Source: an uncultured Sulfurovum sp.
GTDB lineage: Bacteria > Campylobacterota > Campylobacteria > Campylobacterales > Sulfurovaceae
Length of the DNA: 12,601 nt
Direction: 5' to 3'
NCBI GenBank assembly: GCA_902727905.1
Contig: CACVAR010000391.1
Location: forward strand, 1 to 12,601
Program-made: the position numbers and the translations under genes
Notes under the pieces: model-generated
The model's input: only the letters and a program-made list of their open reading frames with translations
Databases searched by the model: none
What the model was told of the DNA's origin: nothing
Part shown: positions 1-7,130 of the stretch, piece after piece
Position numbering within the stretch: position 1 is the first letter of the stretch
Layout: the number at the start of each line of letters is the position of its first letter

Positions 1-81
1 TAATTCCCAATCGCCTTCCCATAACTTGTAGTCATCATAAGTATAGTGAGGGTAATACTCTTGTTTCATGGCACTCATCAT
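1..81 (-). CDS. Uma2-family endonuclease-like protein, N-terminal part (cut by window edge)
   Basis: Only the first 27 codons are inside the window. The N-terminus begins MMSAMKQEYYPHYTYDDY and continues with a LWEGDWEL stretch. This pattern (a tyrosine-rich Y-D-D-Y segment followed by W-x-G-x-x-E-L) is typical of the start of Uma2/DUF820 proteins, a family with a restriction-endonuclease-like PD-(D/E)XK fold. The catalytic residues lie beyond the edge, so activity cannot be judged. The start at 81 is chosen because an AGGAG sits 5 nt upstream (87-91); an in-frame ATG at 78 is the alternative. An extended -10 at 102-110 suggests it has its own promoter and is not only read through from the upstream higA-like gene. 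Family assignment rests on the short N-terminus alone. Confidence 0.6.
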   Translation of the reverse strand, partial: MMSAMKQEYYPHYTYDDYKLWEGDWEL

Positions 82-101
82 TATGGCTCCTTTTTATTTT
101 T

Positions 102-110
102 ATTATAACA
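102..110 (-). promoter_or_regulatory. Extended -10 promoter element for the Uma2-like gene
   Basis: The minus strand reads TGTTATAAT, a perfect extended -10 (TGnTATAAT). Transcription would begin near position 95, giving a leader of about 14 nt that carries the AGGAG ribosome binding site. No clear -35 is seen, as is common for AT-rich Campylobacterota-type promoters. Confidence 0.5.
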
Positions 111-124
111 CAGTTCCTAAAAAA

Positions 125-421
125 TCATGAAGCTTGAAACAACTCAATTTCAGAGTCTATTTGTACAAACAACTTATCTCTTGCCATCTCTAGCTCATAC
201 TTGTTTTGTAAATTCATCCAAAACTCTGCACTGTTTCCAAAAAATTTAGAAAGTCTTAATGCTGTGTCAGCTGTTATGGCTCTTTTTTTATTAACTATTT
301 CATTAATTCTACGGGGAGTTACTTTTAAGGCATTTGCCAAAGCATTTTGACTTAAACCAAAAGGTTGAATAAACTCTTCTAAAAGAATCTCTCCAGCATG
401 TATAGGTTCTATTTTACTCAT
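125..421 (-). CDS. higA: HigA-like XRE-family antitoxin/regulator, copy 1 (no intact toxin)
   Basis: A 98-residue protein with the HigA-family opening MSKIEPIHAGEIL and a helix-turn-helix at about residues 22-45 (LSQNALA, then VTPRRINEIVN). The conserved block SKFFGNSAEFWMNLQ follows. HigA proteins bind operator DNA and neutralise the RelE-fold mRNase HigB; whether this copy still does either is unknown because no intact higB is present. The start at 421 matches the family start and has GAGGAG 6 nt upstream. The frame stays open further upstream to 529, overlapping the end of the WD40-ATPase gene; that extension includes what looks like a HigB C-terminal remnant (422-469) rather than true HigA sequence. 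A paralogue with about 86 of 98 identical residues lies at 8579-8875. Inside the two genes there is a 43-nt exact match (202-244 and 8656-8698). Confidence 0.9.
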   Translation of the reverse strand: MSKIEPIHAGEILLEEFIQPFGLSQNALANALKVTPRRINEIVNKKRAITADTALRLSKFFGNSAEFWMNLQNKYELEMARDKLFVQIDSEIELFQAS

Positions 422-469
422 TTGTTTCTCCTCATGATAATCTACTAATTCAACATCTAACATTATAGG
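422..469 (-). pseudogene. Probable remnant of the HigB toxin C-terminus
   Basis: Directly upstream of higA copy 1 and in the same frame, the minus strand encodes PIMLDVELVDYHEEKQ. HigB/RelE-family toxins typically end in a beta-strand plus a [DE]-V-x-x-x-DYH motif just before higA, so this looks like the last ~16 codons of a higB whose body is missing. It starts right after the stop codon of the WD40-ATPase gene at 480. The final CAA codon before the higA ATG could be a mutated TAA stop. The match is short and could be chance. Confidence 0.45.
428..433 (-). promoter_or_regulatory. Ribosome binding site fixing the start of higA copy 1
   Basis: GAGGAG on the minus strand with 6 nt to the ATG at 421. 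It decides for the 98-residue HigA start and against the longer open frame. It lies within the presumed higB remnant, the usual place for a higA ribosome binding site. Confidence 0.7.
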
Positions 470-479
470 TAAAGATTTC

Positions 480-3400
480 CTAAAACTTCCCCACCAACTC
501 ATCCAACAACGCTCTACGTCCTTTTTCATTAGTCTTTAAAATACTCTCTTTCACTAAAGGAACTCTATATGAAAATACCTCTTCATCACGTTTTAAAATG
601 TAAGCTATAACCAAACGGTCTAAACTCTTTTTAACAACAGAGGCTTCTACCTCTATGCCCTCTTCTTCTAACAAGCTTAACACTTCATCGAACTCAAAAG
701 CATTCTTTTCAATCGTAAGGTAGATAATGACTTTATCTAAAGCATCCATATTGTCCCAGCCTAAAAGCTTGTCTCTTACGCTACTGCTTTGCATTGCTTT
801 TTTAAGCTCGGTTTTTTGAATTACTTTACCCTCATGCTCTTTTAGTACTTCATCACAAACCGTAGCTATGAGGTTCGCTCTTTGTCCACAAGCTTCTATG
901 ACTTCATCCAAATACTTTTCATCTTCATGTTTTAAGCCTATGCGTTGCATCGGTTTTATCATAAGTTGTCGACAGGCTTCTTTTTCAAGTCCTTCAAGTA
1001 CAATGAGTTCACCAAAGTTATAAAGAGGAGAAAGGTAATCAGCCACTACATACTGGTAAAGTGTCCAATACCCAGCAAAAACAAAAGTCGCTTTGCCCTC
1101 TTCGGCTAGATTTTTAAGTGTTTTTAAGGTCTCGTAGTCACGCTCTATCTCTGGTTCTATAAATTCATCGACTTCATCTATGAGCAGTAACATCTTTTTG
1201 TCACTCTGGTAAATGTAGTTGTAGACATCTTCCAAACTAGCCCCAGCCTCTAATCCAAAACTTTGTGCCATGGCTAAGACAATGTTTCCTTTTTTAGCTT
1301 CTAAGTTTATAAACCGACAATCCACCGAAGTACTTTGAGTGTAAGCACGTTCTAACTTTTTCAAAATAGAACTCTTTCCAAGTTGTCTTCCACCGACTAT
1401 CATGTAATTTCGGTTTGAGTTCATTTTCATGTCACGTACTATCTTAATACGTCCAAAAAAGTCAACCTCTTTGTTTACCCCTTTAGAAGTTTGGTACGGA
1501 GATATGCTCGAAAACTCCAAACACTTTGCTAAGATTTTCATGAGTACTTCTTGGCTCTTTGGACTTAGCAAAAACTCACTCCATTGTGCTTGTGTAGGGG
1601 CGATGATGTTATTGGTTTTGTCTCTTGCTAACTTAGCAATATCTTCACGTTGTTCTTCTGAACCCACAACAAAAACTCGGTTACCATCTTCTTTAAATTG
1701 TTCTTCTATTTCGTTAGCATTTTGAAAAGTAAAATAGAGTAAGAAATCATCTACCGAAAGCTCTGTTTTTTGACAAGCTAACTTATGCTGTTCTCCTTCA
1801 TGAAGCAAATAACTCTTAGGTATACGTTTAGAAAAAAGTGCTTCTTTGTTTTTATGTTCATCAAAACCTATGGCTTCATCAAGTTGTTTTTCTTCTATGC
1901 CCACACTTTTTAGAACACTCTCTAGTTCATTAATCTTGGCTAATTTTTCTTTTGCTTCTGCTAACAAGGTTGAACTTAAAGTCAAAAGAGACTTTGGATT
2001 GTTTTGAAGTTGCAGTACCAAGGTATTTCGGTAACGACGGAAATAGAAAATTAAGCCTAAAACTACTAACCCTGTTAGCACCCATAAAGCATAAATGTAC
2101 CAAGCCAATTTATTTAAAGAGATGGTCACATGACCATTGTCAAAATGCCAAACATAAGCAGGAGCTATTTTTGTTCCTGCTGGGTTTTTAGGTATCTCCT
2201 CTTCATTGGCTATGGAAACAAAAAATTTAAAAGGACTCTTTTCATTGATATGCTTATTTTTTGTTCTATTCGCATCAACTGGTACAGAAAAAATAAAATC
2301 TCGACTCTCATTAACCTCTAAGTTCATTAACTCTTGTGTACCTGTACTAAAAGGCTCTTCCAGTTTTACCGTAGCTTTTTCTAAGAGTTTAGTCCCAATA
2401 TTTTTGACCGTAACCGTAAATGTTTGTTCATCTTTAGACAAAACAGCACGCTCCACCTTTAAAGTAGAAAAATCTATAGAAACAAAAACGCTAAGATTAA
2501 ACACTTGACCTTTAGGGGTAGTACAGCTAAGGTTAAGTTCTTCATTTTGAATGAACTGTGGGTCATCTCGTGATACCTTAGCAAAAACCTCTAAAGCTAC
2601 TTCTCTTGTTTCAGAGGCTTTAAGTACCCCAACCCTTTTAGGAACAACCAACAAATGTTCACTTTCACCCTTAAGTGATAAAACAGAGATGTTTTGGTCA
2701 AGATTTTTGAGTTGAAGTATAAGTTTTGCTTTTTGATTGTTGTTAAACTTTAAATGTCTGTTTTTTACACTTAAGTTAACATCATCTACATTCTGTTGCT
2801 CAACATACCATCTAGGCTGAATAGGCTTAAAACTTTTTTTATCTAAAAACAATGTCCCATCATCCCCTCTGGTAAAAGTATCCTTTTCATGGTCTTTACT
2901 CAACCAATTTCCTCTCTGCCCTCCTATCAACGACTTCAACGCAGTTGTTTTGTTTTTATCCCATATTTTGATGCTATTATCAGATGAACCTGACACGATA
3001 TACTTGCCATCTCTACTTATCACGACTGACCTTACATATGATTTATGCCCTTCTAAGCTCCTTAGCAGTTCGCCTTTGCTCCTATCCCATATTTTTATGC
3101 TATTATCATCTGAACCTGACACGATATACTTGCCATCTCTACTTATCGCGACTGACCTTACCGTATTGGTATGCCCCTCTAGGCTCCTTATCAGCTCACC
3201 TGTAGCTCTATCCCATATTTTAATGCTATTATCCCAAGAACCTGATACAATGGTTTTTCCATCCTTGCTTATTGCTACTGACCTTACTCCTGATGTATGA
3301 CCCTCTAGGCTCCTTATCAGCTCGCCTGTGCCACTATCCCATACCTTGATACTCTTATCTGCAGAACCTGATACAATGGTTTTTCCATCTTTGCTTATCG

Positions 3401-4811
3401 CTACTGACCATACTACACCTTTATGTCCCTCTAGACTTCTTATTAACTCACCTGTACCACTATCCCATATTTTAACCGTTTTATTCCAAGTTCCTAACAC
3501 AATAATTTTTCCATCTGCACTTATCGCTATTGACCTTACAGCATCATTATATTCCTCTAAGCTTCTTATCAAGTCCCCTGTAGCTCTATCCCATATTTTA
3601 ATGCTATTATCCCAAGAACCTGATACAATGGTTTTTCCATCTCTGCTTATCGCTACTGAATTTACATCTGATGTATGCCCCTCTAGGCTCCTTACCAGCT
3701 TACCTATACCACTATCCCATATTTTTATGCTATTATCAGAAGAACCTGATACGATGGTTTTTCCATCTCTGCTGATCGCTACTGAATTTACATCTGATGG
3801 ATGCCCCTCTAGGCTCCTTACCAGCTTACCTATACCACTATCCCATATCTTTATGCTCTTATCAAGAGAACCTGACACCATGATTTTCCCATCTGCACTT
3901 ATCGCTATTGACATTACACTATCATTATGTTTCTCTAAGCTCCTTATCAGCTCACCTGTGCCAATATCCCATATTTTGATACTCTTATCTGCAGAACCTG
4001 ATACAATGGTTTTTCCATCTTTGCTTATCGCTACTGACCATACTACACCTTTATGTCCCTCTAGACTTCTTATTAACTCACCTGTGCCACTATCCCATAT
4101 TTTGATACTCTTATCTCTAGAACCTGATACGATGGTTTTTCCATCTCTGCTTATCGCTACTGAATTTACATTTGATGTATGCCCCTTTAGGCTTCTTATC
4201 AGCTTACCTGTGCCAATATCCCATATTTTTATGCTATTATCAGAAGAACTTGATACGATGGTTTTTCCATCTCTGCTGATTACTACTGAATTTACAGATG
4301 ATGTATGCCCCTCTAGGCTTCTTATCAGCTTACCTATACCATTATCCCATATTTTTATGCTATTATCAGAAGAACTTGATACGATGGTTTTTCCATCTCT
4401 GCTTATCGCTACTGAATTTACATCTGATGTATGCCCCTTTAGGCTCCTTATCAGCTTACCTGTATCACTATCCCATATTTTTATGCTCCTATCAGTAGAA
4501 CCTGATACAATGGTTTTTCCATTTTTGCTTATCACTACTGAACGAACACTCCCTATATGCCCCTCTAGATTTCTTATATATTCGCCTGTTTCTCTATCCC
4601 ATATTTTTATGCTCCTAACACTAAATCCTGATACAATGGTTTTTCCATCTTCACTAATAGCTATACTATGAACTTGAGAACGTTTATCAATATTAAAGTT
4701 TTTATTGAAATCTTTTAAACTTTCACCATTGGGTACAAGTGTGGGTAATGCTGTTGTACTTGCGTAGAGTGTACTGAAGAGTAGGAGAAGAAGGGGTAGT
4801 AGTTTTTTCAT
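480..4811 (-). CDS. Transmembrane WD40-repeat receptor with cytoplasmic AAA/STAND-type ATPase
   Basis: A 1443-residue protein. Residues 1-17 (MKKLLPLLLLLFSTLYA) are a signal peptide. Residues ~42-630 are fourteen 42-residue WD40 repeats with the core pattern DGKTIVSGS-DxSIKIWD and GELIRSLEGH, enough for two seven-bladed propellers. Residues ~640-890 are beta-rich and look like Ig/CARDB-type domains. A membrane helix (WYIYALWVLTGLVVLGLIFY) lies near 900-925, followed by a short helical, possibly coiled-coil stretch. Walker A (GGRQLGKSS) is near 1140 and Walker B (MLLLIDEVDEF) near 1205; the C-terminus resembles a winged helix. Predicted topology places the propellers in the periplasm and the ATPase in the cytoplasm. 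The start at 4811 gives the signal peptide and has AGGAA 5 nt upstream; an upstream ATG at 4847 would translate a REP hairpin and bury the signal peptide. Ligand and output are unknown. Confidence 0.88.
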   Translation of the reverse strand: MKKLLPLLLLLFSTLYASTTALPTLVPNGESLKDFNKNFNIDKRSQVHSIAISEDGKTIVSGFSVRSIKIWDRETGEYIRNLEGHIGSVRSVVISKNGKTIVSGSTDRSIKIWDSDTGKLIRSLKGHTSDVNSVAISRDGKTIVSSSSDNSIKIWDNGIGKLIRSLEGHTSSVNSVVISRDGKTIVSSSSDNSIKIWDIGTGKLIRSLKGHTSNVNSVAISRDGKTIVSGSRDKSIKIWDSGTGELIRSLEGHKGVVWSVAISKDGKTIVSGSADKSIKIWDIGTGELIRSLEKHNDSVMSIAISADGKIMVSGSLDKSIKIWDSGIGKLVRSLEGHPSDVNSVAISRDGKTIVSGSSDNSIKIWDSGIGKLVRSLEGHTSDVNSVAISRDGKTIVSGSWDNSIKIWDRATGDLIRSLEEYNDAVRSIAISADGKIIVLGTWNKTVKIWDSGTGELIRSLEGHKGVVWSVAISKDGKTIVSGSADKSIKVWDSGTGELIRSLEGHTSGVRSVAISKDGKTIVSGSWDNSIKIWDRATGELIRSLEGHTNTVRSVAISRDGKYIVSGSDDNSIKIWDRSKGELLRSLEGHKSYVRSVVISRDGKYIVSGSSDNSIKIWDKNKTTALKSLIGGQRGNWLSKDHEKDTFTRGDDGTLFLDKKSFKPIQPRWYVEQQNVDDVNLSVKNRHLKFNNNQKAKLILQLKNLDQNISVLSLKGESEHLLVVPKRVGVLKASETREVALEVFAKVSRDDPQFIQNEELNLSCTTPKGQVFNLSVFVSIDFSTLKVERAVLSKDEQTFTVTVKNIGTKLLEKATVKLEEPFSTGTQELMNLEVNESRDFIFSVPVDANRTKNKHINEKSPFKFFVSIANEEEIPKNPAGTKIAPAYVWHFDNGHVTISLNKLAWYIYALWVLTGLVVLGLIFYFRRYRNTLVLQLQNNPKSLLTLSSTLLAEAKEKLAKINELESVLKSVGIEEKQLDEAIGFDEHKNKEALFSKRIPKSYLLHEGEQHKLACQKTELSVDDFLLYFTFQNANEIEEQFKEDGNRVFVVGSEEQREDIAKLARDKTNNIIAPTQAQWSEFLLSPKSQEVLMKILAKCLEFSSISPYQTSKGVNKEVDFFGRIKIVRDMKMNSNRNYMIVGGRQLGKSSILKKLERAYTQSTSVDCRFINLEAKKGNIVLAMAQSFGLEAGASLEDVYNYIYQSDKKMLLLIDEVDEFIEPEIERDYETLKTLKNLAEEGKATFVFAGYWTLYQYVVADYLSPLYNFGELIVLEGLEKEACRQLMIKPMQRIGLKHEDEKYLDEVIEACGQRANLIATVCDEVLKEHEGKVIQKTELKKAMQSSSVRDKLLGWDNMDALDKVIIYLTIEKNAFEFDEVLSLLEEEGIEVEASVVKKSLDRLVIAYILKRDEEVFSYRVPLVKESILKTNEKGRRALLDELVGKF
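3346..3455 (-). repeat. 110-nt exact direct repeat inside the WD40 array, copy A
   Basis: Identical to 3976-4085. The matching block encodes the GELIRSLEGHKGVVWS / GKTIVSGSADKSIK segment in both places. The 630-bp spacing is five repeat units, pointing to segmental duplication or gene conversion within the array. Confidence 0.85.
3976..4085 (-). repeat. 110-nt exact direct repeat inside the WD40 array, copy B
   Basis: Partner of 3346-3455. Just outside the block the two copies differ within a few bases (for example cctgtg here and cctgta in copy A), which marks the limits of the conversion or duplication tract. Confidence 0.85.
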
Positions 4812-4821
4812 AACGGTTCCT

Positions 4822-4885
4822 GTAGGGTGCAATTGCCATTGCACCATCTATATTTGCTTTTGGTGTGATAGCAATCACACCCTAC
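4822..4885. repeat. BIME: two inverted REP-like hairpins in the leader of the WD40-ATPase gene
   Basis: Two 24-nt elements face each other across a 16-nt linker. The plus-strand unit (4822-4845) begins GTAG and folds GGTGCAAT-tgcc-ATTGCACC. The minus-strand unit (4862-4885) also begins GTAG and folds GGTGTGAT-tgct-ATCACACC. The units differ at two stem base pairs, and both differences are compensated on the other arm. The GTAG head plus hairpin is the signature of REP elements mobilised by Y1 tyrosine transposases (RAYT/TnpA-REP). Outer arms GTAGGGTG and CACCCTAC can also pair with each other. The element ends one base from the AGGAA ribosome binding site, so transcripts from upstream would carry it. 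Confidence 0.75.
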
Positions 4886-4931
4886 GGATAGAGCAGTGTT
4901 TTTTATTTGAACTTTTGATAGATGTTTAAAT

Positions 4932-5297
4932 TTAAAGTAACTCTAAACCATCAATAAATCTAAAATCTTTCAAATTATAAGTAAAGAGAGGAGATTTTAC
5001 AACTAAAGCTGTTGAAGCAATCATAGCATCTGGAATATCTAAATTATGACTTTTAGCATAAGTTTTAATAAGTGAAGTAGATTGTTTAGATATTTTTTCA
5101 TCTATATCTATAATTTTAAAAAGAGCAACAAATGCTTCAAGTTTTTTAACTTCTGCTTTGTTTATAGCTCCATAAAAAAGTTCCATAACAGTAATAGAAG
5201 AGATGGCTAGTTCTTTATCAAATAATCCTACTTTTTTAATCGTTTTTGCATTACCTTTTAAAATCTCAATTAAAACATTTGTATCTAACAGTATCAT
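4932..5297 (-). CDS. vapC: VapC-like PIN-domain toxin (ribonuclease)
   Basis: A 121-residue PIN-domain protein. The acidic metal-binding residues of the family are visible: D5 in LLDTNVLIE, E39 in VMELFYG, D90 in LDIPDAMIAS and D111 in FTYNLKDF. VapC toxins are Mg-dependent RNases that typically cut tRNA or rRNA and are held inactive by the upstream antitoxin; the specific target here cannot be read from sequence. The start at 5297 overlaps the antitoxin stop as ATGA, the usual coupled arrangement; an ATG two codons earlier (5303) is an alternative. Length and motifs fit an intact, probably active toxin. Confidence 0.88.
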   Translation of the reverse strand: MILLDTNVLIEILKGNAKTIKKVGLFDKELAISSITVMELFYGAINKAEVKKLEAFVALFKIIDIDEKISKQSTSLIKTYAKSHNLDIPDAMIASTALVVKSPLFTYNLKDFRFIDGLELL

Positions 5298-5515
5298 TTC
5301 CATGCTTGTTCTCGGATGGATTCTTGAGTTATCTCTCTGTTTTCCCACATCCCTGAAAATTGAGAAAATTTGTTTTCTAAAGGCTCTTTTTCATCTTTTT
5401 GATTACTATCTTTATTGTGTGTAATAATCTCTAAACCATCATTTTGGAAACGATTTAAAAACCATAATATCTTGTCAAAAAGTTGTTCATTATGAATATT
5501 TAATGTAATTGTCAT
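5294..5515 (-). CDS. Antitoxin partner of the PIN toxin (VapB-like)
   Basis: A 73-residue protein. The N-terminal part (MTITLNIHNEQLFDKILWFL) has a beta-strand plus helix layout suited to dimer formation or DNA binding. The acidic middle and the C-terminal motif FSGMWENREITQESIREQAW are the kind of segment by which such antitoxins wrap the PIN active site (G-M-W, then R at the end). Its stop overlaps the toxin start by 4 nt. AGGA lies 6 nt before the start. An extended -10 at 5544-5552, inside the end of the hydrolase gene, gives the pair its own promoter. The DNA-binding fold is not clear enough to name a subfamily. Confidence 0.78.
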   Translation of the reverse strand: MTITLNIHNEQLFDKILWFLNRFQNDGLEIITHNKDSNQKDEKEPLENKFSQFSGMWENREITQESIREQAWK

Positions 5516-5543
5516 GCATTATCCTTTAATTTTCATACGATTT

Positions 5544-5552
5544 ATTATACCA
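5544..5552 (-). promoter_or_regulatory. Extended -10 promoter for the VapBC pair
   Basis: The minus strand reads TGGTATAAT, a perfect extended -10, overlapping the last two sense codons and the stop of the hydrolase gene. Transcription would start near 5537, about 22 nt before the antitoxin ATG. The -35 region is weak. Confidence 0.55.
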
Positions 5553-7035
5553 CATCTTCATCACACCCAAAAATCTCTCTAGCCAGCTCTTTTGTCATCT
5601 CATCTCTCCATTGGTAGTAATCATTAACATTGACCATAAGGTTTCGCCAAAAGAGCGTGTTGAGTACAGAAGTAGAATAATAATCCCATGTAACTTGCAC
5701 CTCATCATCAAGAAAAGCACAAACATTCTCTCCATTCGCCTTTAAGTCTAATAACACCTGCCTAATGTCTTGCATGTTCATATTGTCTTCTAGCTCTTCA
5801 AAAAACATCTTCTGAGCAATGTCTTTTAAGGGTGAAAGCTTTGCATCTTTACCATAGACCAAAGAAGCCAACTTTCTTTTACCCACAAAAATGGCATAAA
5901 AATTACCAAACTCACTCTGTAAACTACGAATAAGCTCTGCAAAATTTCGGTTCTGCACCTCATCACCATGCTCTATGTCCGTAATGTAAAAAAAGAGTTT
6001 CTCATGAGGCTTTTGACTGAGCTTAGTAGAAACCTCCCTATGCCAAGCATCGACACTCCGAACAGAAGCATCAAAAGCACAATCTTTAGCCAAGAGTTCA
6101 AAGTATTTGGCTTCATTATTCTTAACTCTTGGAATACGTAGATGATGGAAATTTTCTTTAAACATAGCCTGCATCTTTTGTTTCAGTAGCTCTTGTTCAG
6201 AACGTATCTCTTTATAGTCTTGAGAGAAAAGGGTTATGAGTCTTTTTGAGGTTAGGATGGTTTGGATGTTTTTTAGGAAAGGGGTCTCTTTTAGTTTTTC
6301 TGTTTTCTTTGCCTCATTACTTTTAGTTACAGATAAATTTTCATTTCCCATAAACTTTCTAAACAACAAGTAAGAGAGGTCATTCTTGTCTTTTGGTTTA
6401 ACTATGTCCATATGCCCTTTATGTAAAGACTCATATTGCGTATTTCCCCAATAACCTAAAGCACTATGTTCATCGACCACTGCATCTTGTAGACCCACAA
6501 CATAAAGAACATCCAAATGCTCTTCTAGTTTGTAAAAACGATTTTCTTTATTAAGAAGCGTCATAAAATCACTTTTTTTAGCCAATTGCTTTATTTGCTT
6601 ATGTTCATAAAGTCGTGAAAGCTCTGCCCAATCTGAACCATTGTTCGGTACGGCGTAGAGTAAGAGCTTCTTAATACGTAAGGTTGTAGCATCATCTTTT
6701 AAAGCGTCTATTAAATATTTTCTAGCAACCAAACCACCCATACTGTGTGTTACCAAATAAATCTCTTCATACTCAGCATAACGAATACGTAATTCTGAAC
6801 GTAACCCTTCGGCTATCTCTTGAATACTTGGTAAATTTGACGGAGGTATAAAAATAGAAAGAAGTTTAGAAAAAGGAGAGACAATATCTTTAACACTAAC
6901 AATACTTGAAGGATACTCATAAATAGAAAAGTCAAAATCCCTAAAAGCTTCATCATTCTCTATTAACTTTGGGAACTCACCCCAAGTCTCTTTACTCCCA
7001 CCTAAACCATGCACTAACAGAATTAATTTTTTCAC
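5545..7035 (-). CDS. Alpha/beta hydrolase (lipase/esterase-like) fused to a degenerate AAA/STAND-like domain
   Basis: A 496-residue cytoplasmic protein (no signal peptide). Residues ~1-230 are an alpha/beta hydrolase: the oxyanion-hole motif HGLGG at 9-13, nucleophile elbow THSMGG with Ser98, and candidate acid and base Asp184/Asp189 and His208 (KGHMD). This resembles the lipase/SERAC1-type hydrolases found at the N-terminus of some NLR/STAND proteins. Residues ~250-496 contain FHHLRIP, a Walker-B-like LFFYITDIEHGDE at ~347-359 and a sensor-like NFYAIFVGKRK, in the order seen in STAND ATPases, but no Walker A; this assignment is inference. Start is GTG at 7035 with GGGGA 7 nt upstream, and that site lies in a hairpin. 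Substrate unknown; lipid or small esters are plausible from the family. Confidence 0.78.
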   Translation of the reverse strand: MKKLILLVHGLGGSKETWGEFPKLIENDEAFRDFDFSIYEYPSSIVSVKDIVSPFSKLLSIFIPPSNLPSIQEIAEGLRSELRIRYAEYEEIYLVTHSMGGLVARKYLIDALKDDATTLRIKKLLLYAVPNNGSDWAELSRLYEHKQIKQLAKKSDFMTLLNKENRFYKLEEHLDVLYVVGLQDAVVDEHSALGYWGNTQYESLHKGHMDIVKPKDKNDLSYLLFRKFMGNENLSVTKSNEAKKTEKLKETPFLKNIQTILTSKRLITLFSQDYKEIRSEQELLKQKMQAMFKENFHHLRIPRVKNNEAKYFELLAKDCAFDASVRSVDAWHREVSTKLSQKPHEKLFFYITDIEHGDEVQNRNFAELIRSLQSEFGNFYAIFVGKRKLASLVYGKDAKLSPLKDIAQKMFFEELEDNMNMQDIRQVLLDLKANGENVCAFLDDEVQVTWDYYSTSVLNTLFWRNLMVNVNDYYQWRDEMTKELAREIFGCDEDVV

Positions 7036-7043
7036 TGAATATT

Positions 7044-7061
7044 CCCCAATTTTTCTTGGGG
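7044..7061 (-). promoter_or_regulatory. Hairpin covering the ribosome binding site of the hydrolase gene
   Basis: CCCCAA (7044-7049) and TTGGGG (7056-7061) pair around a 6-nt loop. On the minus-strand RNA the 3' arm contains the GGGGA used as ribosome binding site 7 nt from the GTG start, so folding would hide it. There is no T-run after the stem on the minus strand, so it is not a terminator for the lipoprotein gene. A promoter just upstream may start inside the 5' arm, which would weaken the fold in the shorter transcript. Confidence 0.4.
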
Positions 7062-7064
7062 TCT

Positions 7065-7073
7065 ATTTTAGCA
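7065..7073 (-). promoter_or_regulatory. Possible extended -10 promoter for the hydrolase gene
   Basis: The minus strand reads TGCTAAAAT, one mismatch from an extended -10. The start of transcription would be near 7058, leaving a leader of about 23 nt. The -35 region is not convincing. Confidence 0.4.
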
Positions 7074-7130
7074 TAGTTTTTAAAGAAGCACTAAAAAGTT
7101 AAAAATAATTTTCTTATTTAGCTTTCAGAG

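Larger units (their letters stand above)
2925..4690 (-). repeat. Fourteen tandem 126-bp repeats encoding the WD40 propellers
   Basis: Each unit is 42 codons and carries a recognisable GKTIVSGS/SIKIWD core. Several neighbours are nearly identical at DNA level. The most recent event visible is an exact 110-nt match between 3346-3455 and 3976-4085, offset by 630 bp, which is exactly five units. Only a few units (first, tenth and last) have clearly diverged. The array is coding and in frame throughout. Confidence 0.9.

Noticed and set aside
125..529. A longer HigA start at 529
   Set aside because: The 98-residue start matches copy 2, has GAGGAG at good spacing, and the extra codons overlap the receptor gene.
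3328..4671. A 447-codon open frame on the plus strand opposite the WD40 repeats
   Set aside because: It is open only because the 126-bp units repeat in frame and no unit holds a stop in that frame. The encoded sequence is a low-complexity echo of the repeats, and the opposite strand has the clear WD40 pattern.
2925..4690. Regular repeats that could suggest a CRISPR array or satellite
   Set aside because: Units are 126 bp, contiguous, coding and without spacers; they are WD40 blades.
7044..7061. Rho-independent terminator after the lipoprotein gene
   Set aside because: The stem is only 6 bp and is not followed by a T-run on the minus strand; it sits on the ribosome binding site of the next gene.
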